Below are positions 24,961 through 34,047 of a stretch of 64,000 bases of DNA, in pieces. The notes below the pieces were generated by a model. It was not told the origin of the DNA. It made no database searches and worked only from the letters and a program-made list of their open reading frames with translations. Position 1 is the first letter of the stretch. Each line of letters opens with the position of its first letter. The DNA is from an uncultured Trichococcus sp. (lineage in GTDB: Bacteria; Bacillota; Bacilli; Lactobacillales; Aerococcaceae), in assembly GCF_963667775.1 (NCBI RefSeq), contig NZ_OY764015.1, positions 3,213,001 through 3,277,000 on the forward strand, written 5' to 3'. The position numbers and the translations under genes are program-made.

Positions 24961-25878
24961 ATGAAGATTGAAACTGTAGCCATCATCGGATTGGGCGCTT
25001 TAGGAATCCTATACGGAAACCATTTCACGAAAGCCATCGGAAAGGATCGCGTGCGCATCGTCGTCAACAAAGAGCGGATGGCGCGCTATCAGGAACAAGG
25101 CATTTCCTTCAACGGGGAGCCCTGTGATTTCCAATACGTCGACGAAAAAGATGCCAGTCTGGAACCTGCAGACCTTGTCATTTTAGCCGTAAAAGGAACC
25201 CAATTGGATGACGCGATCGAAACAGCCCGCAACCAAGTCGGTCCGGATACGACGATCATTTCGGTCCTGAACGGCATTTCCAGCGAAGAAGTCATCGGCG
25301 CGGCTTTTGGCGGTGAGAAGATCGTCCACTGCGTAGCCCAAGGGATGGACGCACTGCGCACCGGCAACGATGTGAAGTCTGTCCATATCGGCGAACTGCG
25401 CATCGGCATCGATGCTCCCGAAAAACAGACGCGTTTGGATGCGGTGGCAGCGTTCTTCGAAGAAACAGGTTTGCCGCACGTTGTTGAAGCGGATATCCTC
25501 CACCGCATGTGGGCGAAATTCATGCTGAATGTCGGCGTGAATCAAGTGCTGATGGTGAAGGAAGGCACTTTCCGCGACATCCACAAAGAGGGACCAATCC
25601 GCGACCTGATGATCGCCGCCATGCGCGAAGTCTTGCCGATCGCCCAGAAGGAAGGTGTCAACCTGACGGAAACCGATCTGGAGAACGATTTGACGATCAT
25701 CGACGGACTGACACCGTTGGGAATGCCATCGATGCGACAGGATGGCATTGCGAAACGGCCTTCAGAGGTCGAGTTGTTTGCAGGCACCATACTGAAAAGA
25801 GCAAAAAAATACGGATTGCCTGCTCCGACGAACCAATACCTTTACGACCAGGTCCAAGCCATCGAAGCAACATACTAA
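24961..25878 (+). CDS. Ketopantoate reductase family protein (PanE/ApbA-like)
   Basis: A 305-residue NADPH-dependent reductase. The Rossmann motif GLGALGILYG is near residue 9, VKGTQLDDAI (the conserved Lys) near 77 and KFMLNVGVNQ, with the second conserved Lys and Asn, near 185. The C-terminal helical domain has RPSEVELFAG. It may make pantoate for coenzyme A or act on a related 2-oxo acid; family members are often promiscuous. ATG follows GAAAGAGGCG. It is 42 bp after the kinase gene, so it is probably co-transcribed. Confidence 0.85.
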   Translation: MKIETVAIIGLGALGILYGNHFTKAIGKDRVRIVVNKERMARYQEQGISFNGEPCDFQYVDEKDASLEPADLVILAVKGTQLDDAIETARNQVGPDTTIISVLNGISSEEVIGAAFGGEKIVHCVAQGMDALRTGNDVKSVHIGELRIGIDAPEKQTRLDAVAAFFEETGLPHVVEADILHRMWAKFMLNVGVNQVLMVKEGTFRDIHKEGPIRDLMIAAMREVLPIAQKEGVNLTETDLENDLTIIDGLTPLGMPSMRQDGIAKRPSEVELFAGTILKRAKKYGLPAPTNQYLYDQVQAIEATY

Positions 25879-25893
25879 GAGAACGGATTAGCG

Positions 25894-25938
25894 GCCTTCG
25901 CGGGCGAAGGCATCAAGCCCTCGCTAGCGGGGGCTTTT
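25894..25938 (+). terminator. Two adjacent hairpins, the second terminator-like
   Basis: GCCTTCGC-GG-GCGAAGGC (25894-25911) is followed by AAGCCC...GGGCTTTT (25915-25937), just after the PanE-like gene. The second ends in a short T-run. Confidence 0.6.
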
Positions 25939-26003
25939 GCTTGGCCGCGGAAGGTTCATGCAGCGCCGGATATTTTGAGCGAGTCCAACCCCGGTGGGGC
26001 TTT

Positions 26004-26597
26004 CCTCGCCGGAGCTGAGGCGAGCGCAAAGTCTGCACCTCCGACGAACCATCGCTCGACGGAGGACATCCTGCGATTTCACGCCCAGCTCCGGCCAACA
26101 TTCGCTCACAGGAGCAGAGCAAATTACCGGAACCCCACCTCCGATGAGATGGGCACTCACCGGAGGAAAGGGCGCCACCACCAGTTCTCCGGCGGGGTCA
26201 TCCTCGCCGGAGCTGAGGCGAGCGCAAAGTCTGCACCTCCGACGAACCGTCGCTCGACGGAGGACATCCTGCGATTTCACGCCCAACTCCGGTCAACATT
26301 CGCTCACAGGAGCAGAGCAAATTGCCGGAACCCCACCTCCGATGAGATGGGCACTCACCGGAGGAAAGGGCGCCACCACCAGTTCTCCGGCGGGGTCCTC
26401 CTCGCCGGAGCTGAGGCGAGCGCCAAGTTTGCACCTCCGACGAACCATTGCTCGGCGGAGGACAGCCCTCGATTTCACGCCCAGCTCCGGCCAACATTCG
26501 CTCACAGGAGCAGAGCAAATTACCGGAACCCCACCTCCGTTGAGAAGAGCGCTCACCGGAGGAAAGCTCCAACACCGACGAGCCACCGCTAACCGGA
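26004..26597. repeat. Three tandem 198-bp units
   Basis: Unit starts at 26004, 26202 and 26400 (each beginning CCTCGCCGGAGCTGAGGCGAG) give an exact 198-bp period. Units one and two are almost identical; unit three is more diverged, especially near its end. The unit is much more GC-rich than the neighbouring genes and full of short CCGG-containing palindromes. Because 198 is a multiple of three, several frames stay open on both strands, but none has a ribosome site or protein-like composition, so I treat the stretch as non-coding. It fills the gap between the PanE-like gene and pepF. Confidence 0.85.
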
Positions 26598-26687
26598 GAA
26601 CAGTCAGACACCGGCAGCATTTTTTTGATATAATAGAAGCATTCCATTCGACATTCGTCGAATAGCACGATTAAAGGAGCCAAAATC

Positions 26688-28496
26688 ATGACACAAGAAC
26701 AACTGAAAAACCGCGCGGACGTCCCTGAGGCATTGACTTGGGATGTGACTGCACTCTATAAAACAAGAGCAGACTTCGAGGCAGCTTTGAATGGCCTTAA
26801 GGCAGCGACCGCAGCCTTCGCAACGACGTATGAAGGCAAACTCACGGATGCCAAAACGATCCTTGCTGCAATGAAGGAATACGAAAGGCTCATCGAAACC
26901 GCGACATTGGCGGATCACTATGCGATGATGCCGGAAGCGACCGACTTGACCGATCCGGATAACGTTGAATTGTCTCGCCAAACTGCGAATGCGATGGCGG
27001 ACATCAGCGCTCAGCTGACATTCTTCGAATCGGAACTGATCGGCTGCGCCGCCGCTGTCCTAGATCAGGTCGTTTCGGAAGAAGCGCGTTTCGCTTCCTA
27101 TATCCGCCACATCAAGAAAAACAAAAGCATCCAGCTGGCGCCCGAAGTCGAAAAGGCATTGGCCCAGTTGGCGCCGACCTTGGATGCACCTAGCGCCATC
27201 TATGAGCAGGCCCGCCTTGGCGATATGGACTTTGGCACTTTTACGGCCGACGGAAAGGAATATCCGCTGAGCTTCGTGCTCTATGAAGATTACTACATGT
27301 ACCATGACGATACGGCAATCCGTCGTGCTGCTTTCGACAAATTCTCGGCTGTCCTCAGCGATTACGAGAACGTGGTCGCGACTGCGTATTATACCCAACT
27401 GCAGAAAGAAAAGACGCTGGCGACGATGCGCGGTTTCGATTCCGTGATCGACTATCTGCTCTATGGGCAGGAAGTGACGCGCGACCTGTACGATCGCCAA
27501 ATCGACACGATCATGAACGACCTAGCGCCGGTCATGCAGAAATACATCACCCATCTGAAAGAAATCCGCGGACTGGACAAAATGACCTGCGCCGACCTGA
27601 AGATTGCGCTCGATCCGGAATATTCGCCGCAAGTGTCGATTGAAGAATCGCAAGTGATGGTGGAGGACGCCATAGCCGTATTGGGCAAGGACTATACCGA
27701 CCGAATCATGCAAGCCTATCCGGAGCGTTGGATCGATTTTGCGCAGAACATCGGCAAATCAACAGGCGGATTCTGCACCAGCCCATATGGCACGCACCCT
27801 TACATCCTGATGTCATGGGCGAACCAACTTTCGGACGTCTATACGCTGATCCATGAATTGGGCCATGCCGGACAGATGATCTTGTCGAACGAAAACAACA
27901 GCATCCTCGGTTCGGAGCCATCGTTGTACCTGATCGAAGGCCCATCCACATTCAATGAACTGCTTTTGACGGAATCATTGGCACGCAAGAGCACGGATGC
28001 GCGCATGCAGCGCTTCGCTTTGACGAAGATGCTTTCCGACACTTATTTCCACAATTTTGTCACGCACTTGCTGGAGGCGGCCTATCAAAGGGAAGTCTAC
28101 AACTTGATCGACGCGGGCAAGAGCTTCGATGCCGGCAAATTGAGCGAAATCAAACGCAGCGTGCTGGAACGTTTCTGGGGTGATGCTGTGGAAATAAATG
28201 AAGGAGCCGAGCTGACATGGATGCGCCAGATCCATTACTACATGGGCCTGTATTCCTATACCTATTCAGCCGGCCTGACGATCGCGACGCAAGCCTTCCT
28301 GCGTGTCAAAGCGGAAGAAGAGGGCGCGGTGGCCGATTGGTTGGAATTCCTGGCTCTAGGAGACAAATTGGAAGCCGCAGAAGCCGCAGCGTTGGCAGGC
28401 GTGGACATCAAAACGGATCAGGCGCTGCAGGACACGATCCACTATTTGGACGAAGCGGTCGATCACATCATCACACTGAGCAAAGAGCTTGCTTAA
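26688..28496 (+). CDS. pepF: Oligoendopeptidase F
   Basis: A 602-residue cytoplasmic zinc peptidase of family M3B, the normal length for PepF. The zinc motif HELGH lies near residue 390, and the third ligand Glu lies in the following helix (FNELLLTESLA). The N-terminal PepF domain is helical. It cuts medium-size peptides, in nutrition or in clearing signal peptides. ATG 26688 with AAAGGAGCC before it. A promoter-like TTTTTTTGATATAATAG (about 26618-26634) lies upstream, after the tandem repeats. Confidence 0.93.
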   Translation: MTQEQLKNRADVPEALTWDVTALYKTRADFEAALNGLKAATAAFATTYEGKLTDAKTILAAMKEYERLIETATLADHYAMMPEATDLTDPDNVELSRQTANAMADISAQLTFFESELIGCAAAVLDQVVSEEARFASYIRHIKKNKSIQLAPEVEKALAQLAPTLDAPSAIYEQARLGDMDFGTFTADGKEYPLSFVLYEDYYMYHDDTAIRRAAFDKFSAVLSDYENVVATAYYTQLQKEKTLATMRGFDSVIDYLLYGQEVTRDLYDRQIDTIMNDLAPVMQKYITHLKEIRGLDKMTCADLKIALDPEYSPQVSIEESQVMVEDAIAVLGKDYTDRIMQAYPERWIDFAQNIGKSTGGFCTSPYGTHPYILMSWANQLSDVYTLIHELGHAGQMILSNENNSILGSEPSLYLIEGPSTFNELLLTESLARKSTDARMQRFALTKMLSDTYFHNFVTHLLEAAYQREVYNLIDAGKSFDAGKLSEIKRSVLERFWGDAVEINEGAELTWMRQIHYYMGLYSYTYSAGLTIATQAFLRVKAEEEGAVADWLEFLALGDKLEAAEAAALAGVDIKTDQALQDTIHYLDEAVDHIITLSKELA

Positions 28497-28509
28497 GAAA
28501 GAGGAAAAT

Positions 28510-28713
28510 ATGGACGGAAAACTCAGAAAAAACATCAAAATCGGCGCTTTGGTCGATATCGTCTTGAAGAAAGACCAACGCACCGGGAAATTGACAAGAG
28601 GGCATGTGAAACGGCTGTTGACGAACAGCCCCAATCATCCGCACGGCATCAAAGTTATGCTGGTTGAAGGCGATCAGGTCGGACGCGTGCAGCAGATCGT
28701 GGACGAGGCATAA
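28510..28713 (+). CDS. YwbE family protein
   Basis: A 67-residue basic protein, full length for the YwbE (DUF2196) family, with the pattern IKIGALVDIVLKKDQRTGKLT then GHVKRLLTNSPNHPHGIKVML. The ATG at 28510 has GAAAGAGG before it. It lies 13 bp after pepF, so it is probably in the same transcript. The function is unknown; the compact beta-rich fold suggests nucleic-acid binding, but this is not shown. Confidence 0.82.
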   Translation: MDGKLRKNIKIGALVDIVLKKDQRTGKLTRGHVKRLLTNSPNHPHGIKVMLVEGDQVGRVQQIVDEA

Positions 28714-28803
28714 ATTGTAGCTAAAAAATGAGAAAAGAATCGAGTTGTCGCGTCTTTTCACAGAAAAAAAGGGTCAGATGAAAATCCAATGATAGTTTTT
28801 TTG

Positions 28804-28832
28804 TTGACAGTTCTTTTCAAATCTTATATTAT
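28804..28832 (+). promoter_or_regulatory. Sigma-A type promoter of the T-box operon
   Basis: A consensus -35 TTGACA (28804-28809), a 17-bp spacer and -10 TATTAT (28827-28832). The start would be about 28839, leading into the T-box leader. Confidence 0.85.
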
Positions 28833-28861
28833 GATTTCATACCACAACTGAATAGAACAAA

Positions 28862-29111
28862 GTCAGTGATGAAGAGAGTAGATTTGAATATTTTCTCCAG
28901 CGAGCCGGGACAGAGTGGAAGCCCAGCAGTAAAATATCAGATTGAAGCGCACTTCGGATGACGAAAAGGTGAACGTTCAGTAGCCTTTTACGCAATTTAT
29001 GCGTTAATTTAATCGAGGTGGATTTGTTGTTTCGCAGCAGATCAACTAGAGTGGTACCGCGGAATCAAACATTGACCCGTCTCTTGTAGCAATACAAGGG
29101 GCGGATTTTTT
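28862..29111 (+). promoter_or_regulatory. T-box riboswitch with terminator
   Basis: A full T-box leader. A kink-turn base (GTCAGTGATGAAG with CTTCGGATGAC) leads to Stem I with AGAGAGTA and the apical CCAGCGAGCCGGGACAGAGTGGAAGCCC. The antiterminator T-box motif is AGAGTGGTACCGCGG (about 29048-29062). The terminator stem CCCGTCTCTTGTA / TACAAGGGGCGG with T-run spans about 29071-29107. The specifier lies in ATTGAAGCGCACTTC (28943-28957). With the usual placement of the codon just before AC it would read CGC (Arg), but AGC and GCG cannot be excluded by eye. It should switch on the transporter when the matching tRNA is uncharged. Confidence 0.9.
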
Positions 29112-29179
29112 ATACCCTAAAAGACCGCAGCAATCATAGCAATCATAGAAATCATAATAAAGAAGGAGAATGCAAGCAA

Positions 29180-29851
29180 ATGAATTTAGATTTTATTCAG
29201 AAATACACAGACGTACTTCAGACCTACATGCCGATTTACTTGCAAGGCGCCGGGTATACAATCTCACTTTCCATCAGTTCAATCATTATAGGGGTAATAT
29301 TGGGTACAGGGTTGGCATTGATGAGGATGTCACCGAACAAGATACTTCAGAAACTGGCTTACGGTTATATTCAGATCATCCGAGGGACCCCGCTGCTCGT
29401 ACAGTTGTTCATCATCTATTACGGATTGTATGTAATCAACATCGAACTGCCGGACTTCCTGTCAGGGGTCATCGCCATCTCGATCAACTCAGCGGCATAT
29501 ATCGCTGAAATCATCCGTTCCGGTATCCAAGCGGTCGACAAAGGCCAAATGGAAGCAGCCCGTTCCATCGGGATGAGTAAACGTTTGGCCATGCAGAAAA
29601 TCATTTACCCGCAAGCGGTCAAAAATATCCTGCCGGCGTTGGGGAACGAGGTCGCAACGCTGATCAAGGAAACATCCATCGTATCCGTGCTGGGATTGCG
29701 GGACTTAATGTTCGCTTCCGACATCGTCCGCGGAGCGACCTTTATGCCATTCTTCCCGTTGGTGATAGTCGCCGTGATTTACTTCATCCTGACGACATCC
29801 GTTTCGAAATTAGTGGATATGCTAGAAAGGAAGATGAAACAAAGTGATTAA
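29180..29851 (+). CDS. Polar amino-acid ABC transporter permease
   Basis: A 223-residue HisM/GlnP-type permease, five spans. The N-terminal [13 protein letters not shown] and the ATPase-docking EAA loop [23 protein letters not shown] near residue 125 are clear. It serves as a homodimer with the ATPase and binding proteins that follow. It is controlled by the upstream T-box. A good AGAAGGAGAA site lies before ATG. It overlaps the ATPase start by 8 bp. Confidence 0.93.
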   Translation: MNLDFIQKYTDVLQTYMPIYLQGAGYTISLSISSIIIGVILGTGLALMRMSPNKILQKLAYGYIQIIRGTPLLVQLFIIYYGLYVINIELPDFLSGVIAISINSAAYIAEIIRSGIQAVDKGQMEAARSIGMSKRLAMQKIIYPQAVKNILPALGNEVATLIKETSIVSVLGLRDLMFASDIVRGATFMPFFPLVIVAVIYFILTTSVSKLVDMLERKMKQSD

Positions 29852-30566
29852 AACAGAAAATCTTACCAAATCATTTGGCGATAAAGAAGTATTGAAGGGC
29901 ATAACGGAAGAAATCCAAGCTGGCGAAGTGGTCGTCATCATCGGCCCATCCGGATCTGGAAAGAGCACGTTTCTCCGGTGCCTGAACCTTTTGGAAGAAC
30001 CTACCTCAGGAGAAGTGATTTTCGAAGAGCAGGTCATAAATAAAAAAGATACGAACATCGATGCAATCCGCACAAAGATGGGGATGGTATTTCAAAGCTT
30101 CAATCTCTTCCCGCATCTGACGGTGCTGGAGAACATCACCATCGGGCCGACTCAAATAAAGAAAGTATCAAAAGACCAGGCGGAATCAATCGCCATGAAG
30201 TTGTTGGCGCGCATGGGCATGACCGAAAAAGCGAATGTCTATCCGAAATCCTTATCCGGCGGCCAGCAACAACGGATCGCAATCGCACGAGCATTGGCGA
30301 TGGAACCCAAAATGATGCTATTCGATGAGCCGACATCGGCCCTTGATCCGGAAATGGTCGGGGAAGTATTGCAGGTAATGAAAGACTTGGCGCTTGAAGG
30401 GATGACCATGGTTGTGGTAACGCACGAAATGGGATTCGCGAAGGAAGTGGGGGACCGCATCCTCTTCATGGATGGCGGGTATATCGTGGAACAAGGAACG
30501 CCGGAACAAGTTTTCGATAATCCGCAAAATGAGCGTACAAAGGACTTTTTGTCAAAAGTCCTATAA
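29844..30566 (+). CDS. Polar amino-acid ABC transporter ATP-binding protein
   Basis: A 240-residue HisP/GlnQ-type ATPase, full length. Walker [13 protein letters not shown] is near residue 33, the Q-loop in [10 protein letters not shown] near 80, the signature [15 protein letters not shown] near 135, Walker [14 protein letters not shown] near 157 and the switch His in VVTHEMG near 195. GTG start at 29844 inside the permease end. It energises import with the permease. Confidence 0.95.
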   Translation: MIKTENLTKSFGDKEVLKGITEEIQAGEVVVIIGPSGSGKSTFLRCLNLLEEPTSGEVIFEEQVINKKDTNIDAIRTKMGMVFQSFNLFPHLTVLENITIGPTQIKKVSKDQAESIAMKLLARMGMTEKANVYPKSLSGGQQQRIAIARALAMEPKMMLFDEPTSALDPEMVGEVLQVMKDLALEGMTMVVVTHEMGFAKEVGDRILFMDGGYIVEQGTPEQVFDNPQNERTKDFLSKVL

Positions 30567-30596
30567 TACAAAAAAACAAAATTTGGAGGGGTTAAG

Positions 30597-31451
30597 ATGA
30601 AAAAAGGATTACTGAAATTAGTTTTGGGAACAATGAGCATGCTGGCTTTGGCGGCATGCGGCAATACAAGCGATACAGCGGACAGCTCCGCTACAGATTC
30701 AGCAGCGTCAACGACTACGACCGATAAATTGCAAGAAATCAAAGATAAAGGCAAGTTAGTGATGGGCACATCCGCAGATTATCCTCCATACGAATGGCAT
30801 TTGATAAAAGACGGAAAAGATGAAATCATCGGATTCGACATTGACATCGCTCAAGCAATCGCCGATGAATTGGGTGTGGAGTTGGAAGTCAAAGATATGG
30901 CCTTTGACGGCCTGATCCCAGCGTTGTCCACAGGCAAAATCGATATGATCATTGCCGGAATGAACGCTACTGAGGAAAGAAAAAAGAGCGTTGATTTCAC
31001 GGATGTCTACTATACGCAAACAGATATTGTCGTAATCAGAAAAGAAGATGCGGATAAGTTTACTTCAGAAGACAGCTTGAAGACAGCAAAATTGGCTACC
31101 CAAAAAGCTACGGTTCAAGAGACGTATCTGTTGGAAGCTTTTCCTGAAGCTGAAATCCAATCCGTACCAAAATGGAATACAGCTATCATGTCTTTGACAA
31201 CCGGAAAAGTGGATGCTGTCATGATGGTGGATACGGTTGCGAAACAATTTATTGCACAAAATGACGATTTGATGGTTGCCAACTTTGATATCAACAGCAC
31301 GCCAAATGCAGCAGCTATCGCAGTTGCGAAAAACGGCGGCGACTTCCTGGAAACAGTCAACAATATCGTAAATGAAATGAAAGAAAGCGGCAAAATCGAA
31401 GAGTTATACCAACTGAACGATCAAATCGTAACAGACAATACAGCAGAATAA
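30597..31451 (+). CDS. Amino-acid ABC transporter substrate-binding lipoprotein 1
   Basis: A 284-residue lipoprotein with a signal peptide ending at lipobox LAAC (Cys near residue 20). The mature domain is a class II periplasmic-binding fold (SBP_bac_3), with the ligand motifs GTSADYPPYEW, GFDIDIAQAIA and PTEER-like (NATEER). GGAGGGG before ATG. Its close paralog follows after a terminator. Ligand class is polar amino acid; Arg would fit if the T-box specifier is CGC, but this is uncertain. Confidence 0.93.
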   Translation: MKKGLLKLVLGTMSMLALAACGNTSDTADSSATDSAASTTTTDKLQEIKDKGKLVMGTSADYPPYEWHLIKDGKDEIIGFDIDIAQAIADELGVELEVKDMAFDGLIPALSTGKIDMIIAGMNATEERKKSVDFTDVYYTQTDIVVIRKEDADKFTSEDSLKTAKLATQKATVQETYLLEAFPEAEIQSVPKWNTAIMSLTTGKVDAVMMVDTVAKQFIAQNDDLMVANFDINSTPNAAAIAVAKNGGDFLETVNNIVNEMKESGKIEELYQLNDQIVTDNTAE

Positions 31452-31477
31452 CAACGCAACAAACCAATAAAAGTGCA

Positions 31478-31508
31478 AGGATGCTCTGAAAAGGGCATCT
31501 TTTTTTTG
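31478..31508 (+). terminator. Terminator between the two binding-protein genes
   Basis: A stem GATGCTCT/AGGGCATC with a GAAA loop and a run of nine T. It probably lowers transcription of the second binding protein relative to the first. Confidence 0.8.
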
Positions 31509-31538
31509 AGAAAATGAATGAATATGGAGGAATTAAGA

Positions 31539-32375
31539 TTGAAAAAAAGTTTAATGAAAATGATTTTGGGAACGATGAGTCTACTGGCTTTAGCCGCATG
31601 CGGAGATGAGAGCGAGATTGCCGTCAGCAATGCAACGGTAGGAAGCAGCGCTTTACAGGAAATAAAGGACAGCGGTAAGTTAGTCGTCGGGACTTGTGCG
31701 GATTATCCCCCATACGAATGGCACCTGATAAAAGATGGGAAAGATGAAATCATCGGTTTTGATATCGATATCGCGCAAGCCATTGCGGATGAACTGGGCG
31801 TTGAGTTGGAAGTCAAAGATATGGCCTTTGACGGGCTGATTCCGGCGTTGTCGACAGGCAAAATCGATATGATCATCGCCGGCATGAACCCGACTGAAGA
31901 AAGAAAACAGAGCGTTGATTTCACGGACATCTACTATACCCAGAAGGACGCTCTGGTAATCAAATCAGAAGATGCGGAAGATATCCAATCGGAAAATGAC
32001 CTGAAGAATGCTAGCTTGGCGACACAAAAGGCGACGATCCAGGAAACGTACCTGCTGGAAAACTTCCCGGATGCTGCGCTGCAGTCCGTACCGAAATGGA
32101 ACACGGCCATCCTGTCCTTGGTGACCGGAAAGGTTGATGCGGTACTGATGGTCGAAACGGTAGCGAAGCAATATGTCGAGCAGAACGAAGGTCTTGAAAT
32201 TGCAAGCTTTGACGTTGCCAGTACGCCGAACGAGTCAGCTATAGCCGTCGCGAAAGACAACGAAGACTTTCTGGATGTGGTGAACGATATTTTGGATGAG
32301 ATGAAAGAAAGCGGGCAGATCGAGGAATTGATGCGCACAAATATCGAAATCATGGATGAGAATACCGTGGAATAG
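31539..32375 (+). CDS. Amino-acid ABC transporter substrate-binding lipoprotein 2 (paralog)
   Basis: A 278-residue paralog of the preceding binding protein with the same lipobox LAAC. Long stretches are identical, including the segment from YPPYEWHLIKDGKDE through GFDIDIAQAIADELGVELE and KDMAFDGLIPALSTGKIDM. Differences gather in the linker after the lipobox, in the second lobe and at the C-terminus. TTG 31539 was chosen because GGAGGAATTAAGA precedes it and it puts the Lys-rich signal peptide first. It has no permease of its own, so it presumably docks on the same transporter. Confidence 0.9.
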   Translation: MKKSLMKMILGTMSLLALAACGDESEIAVSNATVGSSALQEIKDSGKLVVGTCADYPPYEWHLIKDGKDEIIGFDIDIAQAIADELGVELEVKDMAFDGLIPALSTGKIDMIIAGMNPTEERKQSVDFTDIYYTQKDALVIKSEDAEDIQSENDLKNASLATQKATIQETYLLENFPDAALQSVPKWNTAILSLVTGKVDAVLMVETVAKQYVEQNEGLEIASFDVASTPNESAIAVAKDNEDFLDVVNDILDEMKESGQIEELMRTNIEIMDENTVE

Positions 32376-32389
32376 TTAAACACATGTAT

Positions 32390-32422
32390 AAAGGGCCATC
32401 TCGATTTTCGAGGTGGCCCTTT
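32390..32422 (+). terminator. Intrinsic terminator
   Basis: A stem AAAGGGCCA-CTCG with CGAG-TGGCCCTTT and ATTTT loop, 14 bp after the second binding-protein gene. Confidence 0.85.
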
Positions 32423-32454
32423 GTCTGGCGTTTCAGTATATTGCGAGGTGAAAA

Positions 32455-32722
32455 CCCGAGAGATAGTCGAAGTGTCGGTTGATCTGGATTGGTTGCGTCG
32501 CGAACAGTCGAGAGATGGTCGAAGTGTCGGGTGTTCTGGATCGATTGCTTCGCGAACAGTCGAGACATAGTCGAAGTGTCGGGTGTTTTGGATCGATTGC
32601 TTCGCGATCAGCCGAGAGATAGTCGAAGTGTCGGTTGATCTGGATCAGTTACGTCGCGAACAGCCGAGAGAATCCGCGACTGTCGGGTGTTCATAGATTG
32701 CAGCCGTCTCAATACCCGACAC
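32455..32722. repeat. Tandem 52-bp repeat, about five units
   Basis: The core GTCGAAGTGTCGG recurs at 32466, 32518, 32570 and 32622, exactly 52 bp apart; a degenerate fifth copy with GCGACTGTCGGG falls in register at about 32674. Each unit also carries a CGAGAGAT-like box, a GTTCTGGATCGATTG-like stretch and TCGCGAACAG. At the far end ACCCGACACTAATC (32715-32728) is an inverted copy of the core. No reading frame with a ribosome site is seen. It fills the gap between the transporter operon and the converging membrane-protein gene. Confidence 0.85.
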
Positions 32723-32739
32723 TAATCTAGTTTAGGCGC

Positions 32740-32796
32740 AAAACAATAATGGTGCAGGCTCAGGTAACGCAATGAGTCTGCACCATTATTGTTTTT
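32740..32796. terminator. Bidirectional terminator hairpin
   Basis: An 18-bp stem AAAACAATAATGGTGCAG with its complement, extended by a CTC/GAG pair, ending in TTTTT on the plus side and A/T-rich on the minus side. It lies just 3' of the minus-strand membrane-protein gene. Confidence 0.8.
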
Positions 32797-32825
32797 GTAC
32801 ACTACATTCGGCAGTTTCCGGTCTC

Positions 32826-33806
32826 TTACTTTTTCTTTTTCAGATCCATATAGCCATTGTACACAGTCGCAAAGATCCCGAAGAGGATGCCGGTGATCGG
32901 AAAGATGATCCAGGCAGTCGCCCAAGCATAATAGACGAAACCGGCAATCAAATAGATGGCGGCTGCCAATGGGAAGACGACACCAGCGACGATACCGACC
33001 AATTTATTTTTCTCGGCCTTATCCTTCGAAAACCCACCGATCGACAGCAGTTTCTCGTAGGTTTCGTCCTGGATGCCGTAGAAGACAAACAAGAATACTC
33101 CGATTGCGATGAAGCTGAGCAGGAACACAAGCGACAGACTGTTATCCTCCCCAATCAGGACGACAGAAAGCAGCAGGGAAACGGGCGCCAAAATGCAGAG
33201 TGCGACCCCAATTGCGACTGCGATCGCCAACCGCGGCCGGAAGGTTTTGTGTTCAACTCTCAGGCGAGCATAGGTTGCGGCGTCGAGTTTAATTCGTTTC
33301 TGCTCCAACTCAAATTGCTGTTCTTTCATTCCGTAGATGATAAACAAGGCGACGCCGGCTGCGATAAAGATAAACAGCGGCACAAGCGTCAGGATATCCA
33401 ACAGTTCACTCGTACGGCCTCCATGAGCATTTCGATCGCCGGTAAGGTATTGACCGAGGAACAAGCTGGCCGGGCCCATGATGCACAGGAAAACACCTGT
33501 CGCCATCGCCCAGGCGAAGTGATGGCGATGATCAATGTACTCGTCAACTTGTTCGGGAGTAAGGTAGACTTCGTTTTGGGTATTCTCTGGAGGTGGTGCC
33601 GGTGTGGATGATGGGGTGAAATCATTGATATTACCATGTGCCGCTATGGCAGCACTTATTGCTTCATGCTCGCTTTTGCCTGCTGACTTCAGTTGTTGGT
33701 ACTTTTCCTGCATTTTCGTTAGCATTGCGTTCTTTTGGTCCAATACTTCTAGTGTCTTTGGCAGATTCGCAAAGACGGAATCTACATAATTGCTGATTAT
33801 ATCCAT
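32826..33806 (-). CDS. Multi-pass membrane protein with N-terminal helical domain (DUF1700/HAAS-like)
   Basis: A 326-residue protein. The N-terminal 60 residues (YVDSVFANLPKTLEVLDQK...KSEHEAISAAIAAHG) resemble the short helical domain found before many permease and sensor proteins. A Pro-rich linker (TPAPPPENTQ) and about seven hydrophobic segments follow, in which a pattern repeats about twice (ATGVFLCIMGPASLFL; AIGVALCILAPVSLLL). No catalytic motif is seen. ATG is preceded by AGAGGATG on the minus strand. It stands alone, so no role can be proposed. Confidence 0.7.
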   Translation of the reverse strand: MDIISNYVDSVFANLPKTLEVLDQKNAMLTKMQEKYQQLKSAGKSEHEAISAAIAAHGNINDFTPSSTPAPPPENTQNEVYLTPEQVDEYIDHRHHFAWAMATGVFLCIMGPASLFLGQYLTGDRNAHGGRTSELLDILTLVPLFIFIAAGVALFIIYGMKEQQFELEQKRIKLDAATYARLRVEHKTFRPRLAIAVAIGVALCILAPVSLLLSVVLIGEDNSLSLVFLLSFIAIGVFLFVFYGIQDETYEKLLSIGGFSKDKAEKNKLVGIVAGVVFPLAAAIYLIAGFVYYAWATAWIIFPITGILFGIFATVYNGYMDLKKKK

Positions 33807-34047
33807 AATTCATCCTCTTTTCTGATGATAGCGCGTGATTTGACTTACTTTATAGAGTGAGAGTGTGAAACAGTTGGGAGTTATTTTATATCAACTTAAG
33901 TGTAGCACTTTTAGAGGGGCTGTGGAAATGATATGGGAGGAGTGAAGCTAATTTAATACGATAAGAAAAGAGACTCTTTTTATTGATAATCGCACTATAT
34001 AACGTTATAATTTATAGTATATAAATCACTAAAAGGAGGGGATAATT

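Noticed and set aside
25924..26689. Repeat-containing proteins of 120-223 residues on both strands over the 198-bp array
   Set aside because: Open in several overlapping frames at once, no ribosome sites, odd composition (Arg, Ser, His, Pro); explained by the tandem DNA repeat.
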